This document shows, one piece after another, positions 44,773-53,677 of a stretch of DNA of 64,000 bases (position 1 is the stretch's first letter; the number at the start of each line of letters is the position of its first letter). Source of the stretch: Bacteroidia bacterium (GTDB lineage Bacteria; Bacteroidota; Bacteroidia; B-17B0; Aurantibacillaceae); assembly GCA_014378485.1 (NCBI GenBank), contig JACMNO010000070.1, forward strand, positions 1-64,000. Direction: 5' to 3'. Below the pieces are notes generated by a model. That model saw only the letters and a program-made list of their open reading frames with translations, made no database searches and was not told the DNA's origin. The position numbers were made by a program, and so were the translations under genes.

Positions 44773-45762
44773 ATGAGTCAAAAAAGAATATTAATTACAG
44801 GAGCTGCCGGTTTTTTAGGTTCACACTTATGCGATCGTTTTATTAAAGAAGGAATGCAGGTGGTAGCAATGGATAATCTGATCACAGGTGATCTGAAAAA
44901 TATTGAACATTTATTTAAACTCCCTCAATTTGAATTTTATCACCATGATGTGAGTAAATTCATTCATGTACCTGGCAACATTGATTACATTCTTCATTTT
45001 GCATCTCCTGCAAGTCCTATCGATTATTTGAAAATTCCAATTCAAACCTTAAAAGTTTCTTCTTTAGGAACACATAACGTTTTAGGGTTAGCCCGTGTAA
45101 AAAAAGCAAGAGTACTGGTAGCTTCTACAAGCGAAGTTTACGGTGATCCTGCTGTTCATCCTCAAACTGAAGAGTATTGGGGAAATGTAAATCCTGTTGG
45201 ACCACGTGGCTGTTATGATGAAGCAAAACGTTTTATGGAAGCATTAACAATGGCTTATCATGAAACGCACCAAGTTGAAACGCGCATCATTCGTATTTTT
45301 AATACATATGGTCCAAAAATGCGCTTAAACGATGGTCGAGTATTGCCAGCATTTATTGGCCAGGCATTACGTGGCGAAGACCTGACCATGTTTGGAGATG
45401 GCAGCCAAACAAGAAGTTTTTGTTACGTAGATGATTTAGTGGAAGGGATTTACCGCTTATTAATGAGTGATTATCACTTACCGGTAAATATTGGGAATCC
45501 GGATGAAATTAGCATAAAGGACTTTGCCGATGAAATTTTAAAATTAACGGGTTCTAATCAAAAATTAATTTCACTGGCATTACCAAAGGATGACCCTAAA
45601 CAACGTAAGCCGGATATTACAAAAGCACGCGAAATTTTAGGCTGGGAGCCTAAAGTAAACAGAGCTGAAGGTTTAAAGATTACTTATGAATATTTCAAAT
45701 CATTATCAAAAGATGAATTAAATAAAACAGAGCATCGTAATTTAGAAACACTGAATAAGTAA
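44773..45762 (+). CDS. uxs: UDP-glucuronate decarboxylase (UDP-xylose synthase)
   Basis: A 329-residue extended short-chain dehydrogenase. Seen: [18 protein letters not shown] for NAD binding, [19 protein letters not shown] (the substrate block typical of UXS), the catalytic [10 protein letters not shown] and Y-x3-K in [13 protein letters not shown], and [17 protein letters not shown]. It converts UDP-glucuronate to UDP-xylose. Directly after ugd, which supplies the substrate. UDP-xylose would feed surface polysaccharide synthesis. Confidence 0.92.
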   Translation: MSQKRILITGAAGFLGSHLCDRFIKEGMQVVAMDNLITGDLKNIEHLFKLPQFEFYHHDVSKFIHVPGNIDYILHFASPASPIDYLKIPIQTLKVSSLGTHNVLGLARVKKARVLVASTSEVYGDPAVHPQTEEYWGNVNPVGPRGCYDEAKRFMEALTMAYHETHQVETRIIRIFNTYGPKMRLNDGRVLPAFIGQALRGEDLTMFGDGSQTRSFCYVDDLVEGIYRLLMSDYHLPVNIGNPDEISIKDFADEILKLTGSNQKLISLALPKDDPKQRKPDITKAREILGWEPKVNRAEGLKITYEYFKSLSKDELNKTEHRNLETLNK

Positions 45763-45765
45763 AAG

Positions 45766-47859
45766 ATGTTTCGTTTTTTCTTCTTTCTTTTAGCATTGAT
45801 GAGTGCGTCCATAAAGGCTCAGGACCTAAATTTTACTTCTCAATATTATACATGGCCCAATCAAAATAAATCGTTTGATGTGATCCCTGATTCTTTAAAG
45901 GATGATGCCGTGATCCTGGCAGATGATATTGATTTAAATTTTCCAGAAAAATATATTAAACGCAGGCAGTCTGTTAAAATATTAAATGAACAGGGTTTAA
46001 ATTATTTCAGTTCCATCAACTTGCCCCAAAATTTTGATATCACTCAAATAAATAATTCGCAATATAAACAAGGCCGGTTTAGCAACAGAACAATACCCTT
46101 TATATATGATTATAAAATATTGTACTTCGCTCTTCGAATCATAAGGGATAAAGCCATCATTGAAATCCCGTTAAAGGTAACAACCGCCAAAGTATATTGG
46201 GTTAAAAATGATGGAGAAAGAATTTACGATTATGAATATAGGTTTAGCTTTGATAACCTGGCAGTAAATGATATTATTGAATATACCTACAAGGCTGAAA
46301 TAAAAGGGTCATATGACTCGGATCAGTTTTATGTGAACGATTATTACCCTAAATTAAAAACCAATCTCACAATTAAAGTAAAAGCCCCAGGCGATATTAA
46401 AAGCACAACTATTATTCTTAATAACAATATTGACTCAGCTTTGTATAAAAGAACAGATGTCCCAGACAAAAATTTTACATACCAAAATCATGTCTATAAA
46501 TTTAAAAACTTAAAGGCCATCAAATATTCGCAAAACAGTTTAGCCGGAAAAACACTACCCCACGTAACTGCCAATATATATGCATTAAACAGGTATTTTT
46601 TTAATCAGACAATGAACAGTACAAAATATTTATATGCCACAAAGTATATGTGGTTTGTGATTCCGGATTCAATGCTTTTTAAAGAAAAGGTGTATGATAA
46701 ATATGGGGCAAGCTTAAGAAAATTTGTTTCAGGATTCCCTGATAACGCTAACGATACTTCTAAAGTATTATTTTACAATCAAATTATAGATACTCTTAAC
46801 CTCTATAAATTTTTACCGAGCGAACAACTGCACTATGGTAAAGAAGCGCAATATTCACTCACCTCATCAGAAAGGCTATTGAAACGTCAATTAGCCGAAG
46901 AGTTTATCGGCGACACCTACAGTGATATTTTATTTGAAAAAAATATCTTTTACTATAGAGCAAATATACAGGACCGACGCTTAGGAATGCATTCAACAGC
47001 ACACCGAGCACATGAATATTATGAGACAGAATTTATTGCTTTACCGGTTAAAAATTCTTTTAAATTTTATGTGCCAAGATTTAATGGATTAAAATATTTT
47101 CCGGACGAATTGCCTTTCTATTATGAAGGAAATCTATGTGCACTATTTCCAAAGAACACTAAAGCTGCATTAAATAAATCGGAATCTCAAAATCTTAAAT
47201 TTATCAGAACACCCATCAGCACTTATAATGAAAATATAAGAACTGAAAATGCCATGTTTAAAGTTAATACAGACTCTTCTATCATTCATGCTTTTATCAA
47301 AGAAAATATAAGTGGTCAATTTTCGACAATTTTAAGACCCTTTTACAATAATGATCATATCGATTCTACTATAAAAAATCAGTATTATAAAAAATGTGTC
47401 GAAAAGCCAAATTCCAATAATAAGTCAGTTAAACAAACTGCTCAATCAAAAACTTTTCCATTTAAAACTTCTTACAGTTGCTCAGAAAATATAGATATTT
47501 CAAAAGATCACATTGATTTATCAAATTGGTTTTCGTTTTTATTTTCCAAAGAAAGTTTTTCAGATAAAATTACCCAGGATTATTATTTAGACTTTACGTT
47601 TACAGACACTTATAATTTTTTATTTGAGTTTAATAAACCAACTACTATAGTCAATATGGCTGACTTCATAACAACAATAACGAACGAATTTTTTGAAATA
47701 AACACGAATATTATAAGGCAGGATGATTCCAAATATTTACTAACAGTTAACACAAAGGCGAAACAATATCTTTTACCGGAAGCAAAAGTGAACTATTTAA
47801 AAGACTACACAGAACAATTAGGTAAAATAAATTCATTTAAATTAAAACTTAGCAATTGA
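45766..47859 (+). CDS. Exported DUF3857-like protein
   Basis: A 697-residue protein with a signal peptide (about 1-18, ending IKAQ), 3 bp after uxs. The N-terminal third (DAVILADDIDLNF, KYIKRRQSVKILNEQGL, YEYRFSFDNLAVNDIIEYTY) resembles DUF3857, the domain that usually precedes a transglutaminase domain in Bacteroidota exported proteins. No transglutaminase Cys-His-Asp motif is seen, although the chain is long enough, so it may be a non-catalytic relative. The stop overlaps the TTG start of the acylphosphatase gene. Function unknown. Confidence 0.55.
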   Translation: MFRFFFFLLALMSASIKAQDLNFTSQYYTWPNQNKSFDVIPDSLKDDAVILADDIDLNFPEKYIKRRQSVKILNEQGLNYFSSINLPQNFDITQINNSQYKQGRFSNRTIPFIYDYKILYFALRIIRDKAIIEIPLKVTTAKVYWVKNDGERIYDYEYRFSFDNLAVNDIIEYTYKAEIKGSYDSDQFYVNDYYPKLKTNLTIKVKAPGDIKSTTIILNNNIDSALYKRTDVPDKNFTYQNHVYKFKNLKAIKYSQNSLAGKTLPHVTANIYALNRYFFNQTMNSTKYLYATKYMWFVIPDSMLFKEKVYDKYGASLRKFVSGFPDNANDTSKVLFYNQIIDTLNLYKFLPSEQLHYGKEAQYSLTSSERLLKRQLAEEFIGDTYSDILFEKNIFYYRANIQDRRLGMHSTAHRAHEYYETEFIALPVKNSFKFYVPRFNGLKYFPDELPFYYEGNLCALFPKNTKAALNKSESQNLKFIRTPISTYNENIRTENAMFKVNTDSSIIHAFIKENISGQFSTILRPFYNNDHIDSTIKNQYYKKCVEKPNSNNKSVKQTAQSKTFPFKTSYSCSENIDISKDHIDLSNWFSFLFSKESFSDKITQDYYLDFTFTDTYNFLFEFNKPTTIVNMADFITTITNEFFEINTNIIRQDDSKYLLTVNTKAKQYLLPEAKVNYLKDYTEQLGKINSFKLKLSN

Positions 47860-48128
47860 TCCGTCATTATAATATCACTGTTAAAGGTAAAGTGCAACGT
47901 GTTTCTTACCGGTTTTGCACACACGCTCAGGCTATGAAATGTAACCTCACCGGTTACGTGAAAAACCTGCACAGCGGCGATGTATTAATCGAAGCCGAAG
48001 GCGAAGAGGATGACATTAATAAACTCATCGACTGGTGTTATGTTGGATCTCCCTTATCCAAAGTCACCGAAGTGATTGCTGAGGAAGGTGAAGTGAGGAA
48101 TTTTGAAACCTTTGAGGTGAAGAAGTAA
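47856..48128 (+). CDS. acyP: Acylphosphatase
   Basis: A 90-residue acylphosphatase that hydrolyses carboxyl-phosphate bonds. The catalytic pair is preserved: Arg in VSYRFC (the usual VGFR loop) and Asn in LTGYVKNL. The first loop reads GKVQRVSYR where most members have VQGVGFR, so both loop glycines are replaced. The start is TTG 47856, overlapping the upstream stop as TTGA. The C-terminal KVTEVIAEEGEVRNFETF strand is typical. Confidence 0.88.
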   Translation: MIRHYNITVKGKVQRVSYRFCTHAQAMKCNLTGYVKNLHSGDVLIEAEGEEDDINKLIDWCYVGSPLSKVTEVIAEEGEVRNFETFEVKK

Positions 48129-48156
48129 TTGTAAATACGTCCTTCACAAATAATAA

Positions 48157-49107
48157 TTAATCCTCCAGACTTTCCAATCCTACTCCTGCCCTTCTTTTAT
48201 TCAAATTATCCGGATCGATACATGGATATACTATAAAATGAGAATCTTTATCATAAGTTCCCATTGTTCCATAAACTTGTTTTTCGCCTTTAGCTACCTT
48301 CACTTTATCAATAAAATAAGCCAAAGATTTCCAGCTGATGTTTCCTCTATCAGCGGCCAAAATAAATTCATTCATGTGTTTTTCTTTAATCGCTACAGGA
48401 CCAAAGCTCAGAATATAAAACGGGATGCTTGATGACTCCCCAGCTATTTCCTTTGAAGGATAACCATAAATGTCGATGATGCGTGTTATTTTATCAAAAG
48501 ACAAACTATCATAGTAACGTAATTGATTTTCGAAAACTGTACGCTTAGTTTGATTTTTAACATAAGCATTGATACTGTCTGTCAGTGTTTTGTTATGCTC
48601 TGCAAATTCTTTATCAATTACATTTAATGCTTCTATAAGTGAATCGTTGGTTTTAATGTTTTTATCAAGGTAAACTGTTTTTAAAAGTTTACCCTGCTCA
48701 TAAAAATAATACTTAACCAACTTTCCACTATCGTTATAAGCTTTCCATTTTCCGTAAAAATAATAATGAACCTTGTCGGGTAAATTTTCAAGGCGTGCAT
48801 TCCCTTTTAATTTCACTTCTCCATTTGGATAGTAAAATATGGTTTTCATTTTTTTAAAACGGTTGGTCTCTCTTCTGTTCAACACACCATCGTTATTATA
48901 AAAATAACATCTACCAGTAGTTATTCCATTGCGAAATTTTCCTTTAAAAGATTTTAGCTTTTTAGCGTCATCGATATAGGTTATCCATTTACCGGTCCTT
49001 TCGCCGTTTTTGTTGAGGCGATTTAATTCTTGACAGAAAATAGAGCTGGAGAAAAATAATAGGATAAGACAAGTAAAGATAATTTTATTGAATTTTCTCA
49101 TCCACAA
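48157..49107 (-). CDS. Exported MORN-repeat / YwqK-like protein
   Basis: A 316-residue protein with a signal peptide (MRKFNKIIFTCLILLFF..., ending IFCQ). ATG 49107 or the second Met (49101) may start it; the signal is intact either way. Residues about 27-150 carry four or five MORN-like units such as NGERTGKWITYIDD, NGITTGRCYFYNNDG, YYPNGEVKLKGN and YGKWKAYNDSGKLVKYY. Database relatives are called YwqK-family antitoxins, but the export signal makes an antitoxin role doubtful. The C-terminal half is unrecognised. It ends an operon with dapF (3-bp gap). Confidence 0.65.
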   Translation of the reverse strand: MWMRKFNKIIFTCLILLFFSSSIFCQELNRLNKNGERTGKWITYIDDAKKLKSFKGKFRNGITTGRCYFYNNDGVLNRRETNRFKKMKTIFYYPNGEVKLKGNARLENLPDKVHYYFYGKWKAYNDSGKLVKYYFYEQGKLLKTVYLDKNIKTNDSLIEALNVIDKEFAEHNKTLTDSINAYVKNQTKRTVFENQLRYYDSLSFDKITRIIDIYGYPSKEIAGESSSIPFYILSFGPVAIKEKHMNEFILAADRGNISWKSLAYFIDKVKVAKGEKQVYGTMGTYDKDSHFIVYPCIDPDNLNKRRAGVGLESLED

Positions 49108-49110
49108 AAA

Positions 49111-49911
49111 TTAAAGTTTGCATTCTTCAGTCATTTCAATGATTGTTTTAAAAACAAATGTTGCTGGCCCTTCTAACCAAATATTATAAAAAGTATTTTC
49201 TAAAACTTTATCAAATTTCACATTTAAGTTCCCGCCTAATGTTTTTATAGCACAATTATTTTTATCGGTACTCTGGCCTTTGAAAGCTGCAATTAAAGCA
49301 GCAGCTGTAACTCCTGTACCACAGGATAAGGTTTCATTTTCAACACCACGTTCGTAGGTGCGGACAAATAATTCGCTATCTTTCTTTTCAATGAAATTCA
49401 CATTAGTTCCTTCTGCCGAAAAACGATTATTATATCGGATCTTTTGTCCTTCTGTCAATACATCTAAGTTTTCAATGTCATTCACAAATTTCACATAATG
49501 TGGGGATCCGGTATTCAAATAAAAATAATCATCCCCTACTTCAACTTCTCTTACATCATTCATTTTTAAAGAAACAATGTCATTATTAATTTTTGCTTCA
49601 TGAATACCATCAACGGCTAAAAAATTTACTTCAGAAGAAATAATATCTAATCGTTTGGCAAAAGCCGTAATGCATCTTCCTCCGTTACCACACATGCTGC
49701 TTTCGTTACCATCGCTATTAAAATAAACCATTTTAAAGTCAACTCCGCGCTCCAGTTCCAATAGCATTAAACCGTCAGCGCCAATGCCAAAGCGTCTGTC
49801 ACACAACCATTTTATCTGATCTTGAGTTAATGAAATTATTTTTTCACGATTATCGATGAGTACAAAATCATTTCCTGTACCCTGATATTTGTAGCATTCT
49901 AACTGCATCAT
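49111..49911 (-). CDS. dapF: Diaminopimelate epimerase
   Basis: A 266-residue PLP-independent epimerase interconverting LL- and meso-DAP for peptidoglycan and lysine. Both catalytic cysteines are seen in their motifs: SSMCGNGGRC and LSCGTGVTAAAL. The YQGTGNDFVLIDNR N-terminus and RFGIGADGLMLLE are family blocks. It lies 6 bp after the preceding membrane-protein gene and 3 bp before the MORN gene on the minus strand. Its product is the substrate of LysA, encoded at 21.1 kb. Confidence 0.95.
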   Translation of the reverse strand: MMQLECYKYQGTGNDFVLIDNREKIISLTQDQIKWLCDRRFGIGADGLMLLELERGVDFKMVYFNSDGNESSMCGNGGRCITAFAKRLDIISSEVNFLAVDGIHEAKINNDIVSLKMNDVREVEVGDDYFYLNTGSPHYVKFVNDIENLDVLTEGQKIRYNNRFSAEGTNVNFIEKKDSELFVRTYERGVENETLSCGTGVTAAALIAAFKGQSTDKNNCAIKTLGGNLNVKFDKVLENTFYNIWLEGPATFVFKTIIEMTEECKL

Positions 49912-49917
49912 AAAAAA

Positions 49918-50547
49918 TTAATTAATTCTGGCCAACAGTCCGGAGTCCTGCACTAACTCCATTTGTTTAAACTCAGTACCTGAGGAAATTTTATAAACCA
50001 CATCATCATTCTTCAAATAGAAATTATCATCAACTTTGTAAATGGTAATGCTGCTAAAGTCTGACAAGCCGTAAAGGATTACCCTGTTTCGAGTCATTCG
50101 GTATCCTTTAGAATTTAATGGGGTTTTCCAGAACTCTACAAAAAATAAATTGGGATATTCCGAACTTGTAACCCCTGCTAATTGTCCGGTTAATGTATCC
50201 TGTTTCGTCGTTGCATCCAGATCGATCACTTTAATATTTTTAACTGATAGTAATTCTTCCTGTGCAATATGAATATCATCTTCCTTCAATAAATCATCTA
50301 CGTCATTGTAATTTATATTAGGTGAATGGTTTGTATTGATGCTTATTTTTTTTGGAGCTTTTGCCTCCTCTTTCTTTTCAGCAGGTATGTTTGAAACTGC
50401 CTGCTCCACAATTTTTATATTATCAATATTTGGTTTATTGAATTGCTTCAAATAATCATCCATTTTAAAAATAAAAAAAGCAACGCCTACTAAAAGGCCA
50501 ATAGAAACTCCAAAAACAAAAGGTGGTATTTTATACTTAAATCGCAT
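49918..50547 (-). CDS. Single-pass membrane protein of unknown function
   Basis: From ATG 50547 the protein has 209 residues: a short basic N-terminus, one hydrophobic helix (about 9-30, PPFVFGVSIGLLVGVAFFIF), then a Lys/Asn/Asp-rich linker and a C-terminal folded region with FFVEFWKTPLNSKGYRMTRNR and ILYGLSDFSSITIYKVDD. No family is recognised. The in-frame ATG at 50595 would put 16 extra residues before the membrane anchor. It is the first gene of a minus-strand unit with dapF. Confidence 0.7.
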   Translation of the reverse strand: MRFKYKIPPFVFGVSIGLLVGVAFFIFKMDDYLKQFNKPNIDNIKIVEQAVSNIPAEKKEEAKAPKKISINTNHSPNINYNDVDDLLKEDDIHIAQEELLSVKNIKVIDLDATTKQDTLTGQLAGVTSSEYPNLFFVEFWKTPLNSKGYRMTRNRVILYGLSDFSSITIYKVDDNFYLKNDDVVYKISSGTEFKQMELVQDSGLLARIN

Positions 50548-50650
50548 GGTAAATTGGGCTTTTAAATTTAAGCAAATTTCCTCAACCCCATCCAATAATT
50601 TTTATAAGTTTAAAAAAAGTGTTTGACTTATTAACAAATAAATAATTTGG

Positions 50651-50668
50651 CTGAAAGTAAGCTTTCAG
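50651..50668. promoter_or_regulatory. Small hairpin in the divergent htrA upstream region
   Basis: CTGAAAG (50651-50657) and CTTTCAG (50662-50668) form a 7-bp stem with a 4-nt loop. The same CTGAAAG...CTTTCAGTA core is the centre of the gldL-gldM hairpin at 30121-30155. No T-tract follows. Confidence 0.35.
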
Positions 50669-50797
50669 TAATCTAAAATGGCCCAAAACGCCTGTTCCCG
50701 TTAAGTATTGTTAAATCATAAGTGCTACCATAACTTATGCTTCAATTTTGCGTTATAGATACAGTAATACATAAAACAAAAAATAATAAAACAGAAT

Positions 50798-52267
50798 ATG
50801 AAAAAAATAATCTCATCTTTATTTGTAGGCGCAATTGGTGGCGCATTTGCTTTGGTCGGTAATTATTATTTTGATCAACCAAATTTCAATCAGGTAACAA
50901 ATTACAACCCATACGCAACCCCAGCAAAACTCGCTAATTATAGCGCTTTAACTGCATCGGCAAACGCTCCCGACTTTGTAGCATCCGCCGAAAAATCAAT
51001 TCATTCAGTTGTTCACATCAAAACCATTGTGGAGCAAAAAAACAATTTAGCATACGATCCTTTCCAGGATTGGCTTTTTGGTGGTAGACAACGTCAGCCA
51101 AACATGATGCAGGGAAGCGGAAGCGGAGTAATCATTAGCCAGGACGGATACATTGTTACAAACAATCATGTTGTAAATGATGCAACAAAAATCGAAGTCG
51201 TTTTAAATGATAAAAGAACTTATTCAGCAGAAGTGATAGGCACAGATCCTAACACAGACCTTGCCTTATTAAAAATCAAAGAAAAAGAATTGCCTTTTGT
51301 AAATTACGGTAATTCCGATGATGTAAAAGTAGGTGAATGGGTACTGGCAGTTGGAAATCCATTTAACTTAAACTCTACTGTTACAGCAGGAATTGTAAGC
51401 GCCAAAGGTCGCAATATTAATATTCTGGAACACAATGCGCAAGGAGGTAGCCTTGCTCCTATTGAGTCTTTTATACAAACTGATGCGGCTGTAAATCCCG
51501 GAAACAGTGGTGGCGCTTTGGTAAGTACAACAGGAGATTTAGTTGGCATCAATACTGCTATTGCATCTAACAATGGTTCATACCAGGGTTACTCTTTTGC
51601 CATCCCGGTTAATATTGTTAAAAAAGTAGTATCTGATTTGATTGAATATGGTACTGTTCAACGTGCGTTCATTGGTTTAAGTATTCAGGACATTGATTCG
51701 AAATTTGCTGAAGAGAAACGTATCAAACAATTAAAAGGTATTTATATAAATGGATTAACACAAAACGGTGCTGGTGAAGAAGCCGGGATTAAAGTGGGTG
51801 ATGTTGTAACTAAAATTGAAAACGTAACCGTAAAAAGCACTTCTGAATTACTGGAACAGGTTGGTAAATTCAGACCAAGTGATAAGATCAGTGTTACTGT
51901 TATCCGCAACGAAAAAGAAGTGATTCTTCCTGTGGTTTTAAAGAATAAAGAAAACAGTTTAGGGATTATCAAAAAACCTGAAATCGTTAGAACCTCGGTA
52001 AATTCTTTAGGCGCTGAATTTGAAGAATTAAATGCCGAAGATCTTGTAAAATATAACATCAATGCCGGAGTGAAAATTTCTAAAATGATGCCGGGCAAAT
52101 TAGCTAACGCCGGAATTAAAGAAGGTTTTATTATTACTTCTGTTGTTAAAAAGAAAGTGAGTAACATTAAAGACATTCAGACTATGCTGGAGACTAAAAC
52201 GGGCGGAGTATTAATTGAAGGAATGTACCCAAATGGAATGAGGGCCTATTATGGATTTGGTTTATAA
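50798..52267 (+). CDS. degP: Periplasmic serine protease of the HtrA/DegP family
   Basis: A 489-residue Do-family protease/chaperone with an N-terminal export signal (about 1-25). The trypsin-like domain (about 60-285) has the triad His in TNNHVVNDA, Asp in NTDLALLKI and Ser in NPGNSGGALV. Two PDZ domains follow (about 295-385 and 400-485). It degrades or refolds misfolded envelope proteins, complementing the PPIase operon at 13-16 kb. The 250-bp divergent gap upstream carries a small hairpin; no exact promoter box was found. Confidence 0.93.
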   Translation: MKKIISSLFVGAIGGAFALVGNYYFDQPNFNQVTNYNPYATPAKLANYSALTASANAPDFVASAEKSIHSVVHIKTIVEQKNNLAYDPFQDWLFGGRQRQPNMMQGSGSGVIISQDGYIVTNNHVVNDATKIEVVLNDKRTYSAEVIGTDPNTDLALLKIKEKELPFVNYGNSDDVKVGEWVLAVGNPFNLNSTVTAGIVSAKGRNINILEHNAQGGSLAPIESFIQTDAAVNPGNSGGALVSTTGDLVGINTAIASNNGSYQGYSFAIPVNIVKKVVSDLIEYGTVQRAFIGLSIQDIDSKFAEEKRIKQLKGIYINGLTQNGAGEEAGIKVGDVVTKIENVTVKSTSELLEQVGKFRPSDKISVTVIRNEKEVILPVVLKNKENSLGIIKKPEIVRTSVNSLGAEFEELNAEDLVKYNINAGVKISKMMPGKLANAGIKEGFIITSVVKKKVSNIKDIQTMLETKTGGVLIEGMYPNGMRAYYGFGL

Positions 52268-52395
52268 AAGAATAGGTTTATCCTTTGAATCAGGTGTTAT
52301 GTCTTGAATCATTTGCTATAGGTCTAAAAATTAAAAATAAGCATGTTAAAAACATAACAAAAACCTAATCATTTAATAATCAAAGCAATACATAG

Positions 52396-52426
52396 TTGGA
52401 GAAAAACTTTTTTTTTCTTATCTTTG
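52396..52426 (+). promoter_or_regulatory. Consensus promoter of rpoD
   Basis: TTG (52396-52398), 20-bp spacer with a T-tract, then TATCTTTG (52419-52426), exactly the TTG-N17-23-TAnnTTTG consensus of Bacteroidota housekeeping promoters. It lies 27 bp upstream of the rpoD start, implying a leader of about 20 nt. Confidence 0.65.
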
Positions 52427-52453
52427 TTAGCTTATTAAAACCATCCAACCACC

Positions 52454-53317
52454 ATGAGACAGTTAAAAATTACCAAATCCATTACAAACCGTGAAAGTGC
52501 ATCTTTAGATAAATACCTTCAGGAAATTGGTAGGGAAGAATTAATTACTGCAGAAGAAGAAGTTGTTTTAGCGAAGAAGATCAAGGATGGTGACCAGGAT
52601 GCTTTAGAAAAACTGACCCGTGCTAACTTACGTTTCGTGGTATCAGTAGCAAAACAATATCAAAACCAGGGATTAAGTTTACCCGATTTAATTAATGAAG
52701 GAAATTTAGGTTTAATCAAAGCGGCCCGCCGTTTTGATGAGACACGTGGTTTTAAATTTATTTCTTATGCTGTATGGTGGATTCGTCAATCTATTTTACA
52801 GGCATTAGCAGAACAATCTCGTATCGTACGTTTACCATTGAACCAGGTTGGTTCCTTAAATAAAATTAATAAAGCATACTCTAAATTAGAGCAGGAATTT
52901 GAACGTGAGCCCAGTGCTGATGAAATTGCTGAACTGTTAGATTTGCCTATTGATAAAGTTTCTGATACCATGAAAGTATCTGGCCGTCACGTAAGTATGG
53001 ATGCACCTTTCGCTAACGGTGAAGAAAGTTCTTTATTAGACGTTTTGGTAAATCATGATTCATTAAAAGCGGATGCCGGTTTAATCATGGAATCCTTATC
53101 AAAAGAAATTGATCGTGCTTTATCAACCTTAACTGAAAGAGAAAGAGACGTGGTTAAATTATTTTTTGGAATTGGTTTAAACCACGGTTTAACTTTAGAA
53201 GAAATCGGTGATAAATTTGATCTAACCCGTGAACGCGTTCGTCAGATTAAAGAAAAGGCAATCCGTCGTTTACGTCATAGTTCACGTAGCAAATTGTTAC
53301 AACAATACTTAGGATAA
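52454..53317 (+). CDS. rpoD: Primary sigma factor RpoD/SigA, short Bacteroidota form
   Basis: A 287-residue sigma-70 factor. Region 1.1 is absent and region 1.2 starts at once ([18 protein letters not shown]). Region 2 has [37 protein letters not shown] and the [13 protein letters not shown] recognition helix. Region 3 and region 4 follow, the latter with [20 protein letters not shown] for the -33 element. Bacteroidota sigma factors of this type read TTTG/TAnnTTTG promoters, and one such promoter stands before the gene itself. The terminator is a hairpin at 53341-53372. Confidence 0.96.
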   Translation: MRQLKITKSITNRESASLDKYLQEIGREELITAEEEVVLAKKIKDGDQDALEKLTRANLRFVVSVAKQYQNQGLSLPDLINEGNLGLIKAARRFDETRGFKFISYAVWWIRQSILQALAEQSRIVRLPLNQVGSLNKINKAYSKLEQEFEREPSADEIAELLDLPIDKVSDTMKVSGRHVSMDAPFANGEESSLLDVLVNHDSLKADAGLIMESLSKEIDRALSTLTERERDVVKLFFGIGLNHGLTLEEIGDKFDLTRERVRQIKEKAIRRLRHSSRSKLLQQYLG

Positions 53318-53327
53318 TCTTTTTTGA

Positions 53328-53420
53328 TTATATCCAATTAAAGCAAGCATCTACGAGGTGTTTGCTTTTTTTATGCGATTCTGTTTTTCCGCAAAAATTC
53401 CTACCAAACTTTTTTAATAT
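53328..53420 (-). pseudogene. C-terminal remnant of a small basic secreted protein
   Basis: On the minus strand 30 codons follow a stop (53423-53421) with no ATG and end at TAA 53330-53328. The encoded peptide ends TESHKKSKHLVDACFNWI, nearly identical to the end of the intact protein at 55284-55754 (GSHKKNKHLVDVCFNWR). In the plus strand 42 of the first 46 bases match between the two copies. It is a duplicated gene tail kept in the rpoD terminator region. Confidence 0.65.
53341..53372 (+). terminator. Terminator of rpoD, overlapping a gene remnant on the other strand
   Basis: AGCAAGCATCT (53342-53352) pairs with AGGTGTTTGCT (53356-53366) with two G-T wobbles and a 3-nt loop, followed by seven T. 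A diverged copy of this hairpin, AACAAACATCT/AGGTGTTTGTT, lies inside the 3' end of the small-protein gene at 55284-55754. Confidence 0.7.
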
Positions 53421-53640
53421 TTACTAAACATTTGTTTGTGTAACTATGGTTGGACAAACTAGGATAAGCATTTTAAAATAACGGTATCGTTTTGCTTAAT
53501 ACATTCAGCGCTCTATAGGATATCCAAATCCTATTAAACCTTTTGTATATAAAAGAGAGTTATTAATTTATAGAATATTCAATCTGTCAGTTATGTAAAA
53601 ATCTATAAACCTTATGCAATTCAAATCATCTACTTCCAAA

Positions 53641-53648
53641 TACTTTTG
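53641..53648 (+). promoter_or_regulatory. -7 promoter box upstream of the OmpA-family gene
   Basis: TACTTTTG matches TAnnTTTG exactly and lies 30 bp before the ATG at 53678. No TTG was found 17-23 bp upstream. The rest of 53424-53640 is AT-rich with nothing recognised. Confidence 0.4.
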
Positions 53649-53677
53649 CATCAAAAAATAATCACTTAAAATTAAAA

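Noticed and set aside
48157-49107. Antitoxin role for the MORN/YwqK-like protein
   Set aside because: It has an export signal, and no toxin gene lies beside it; neighbours are dapF and acyP.
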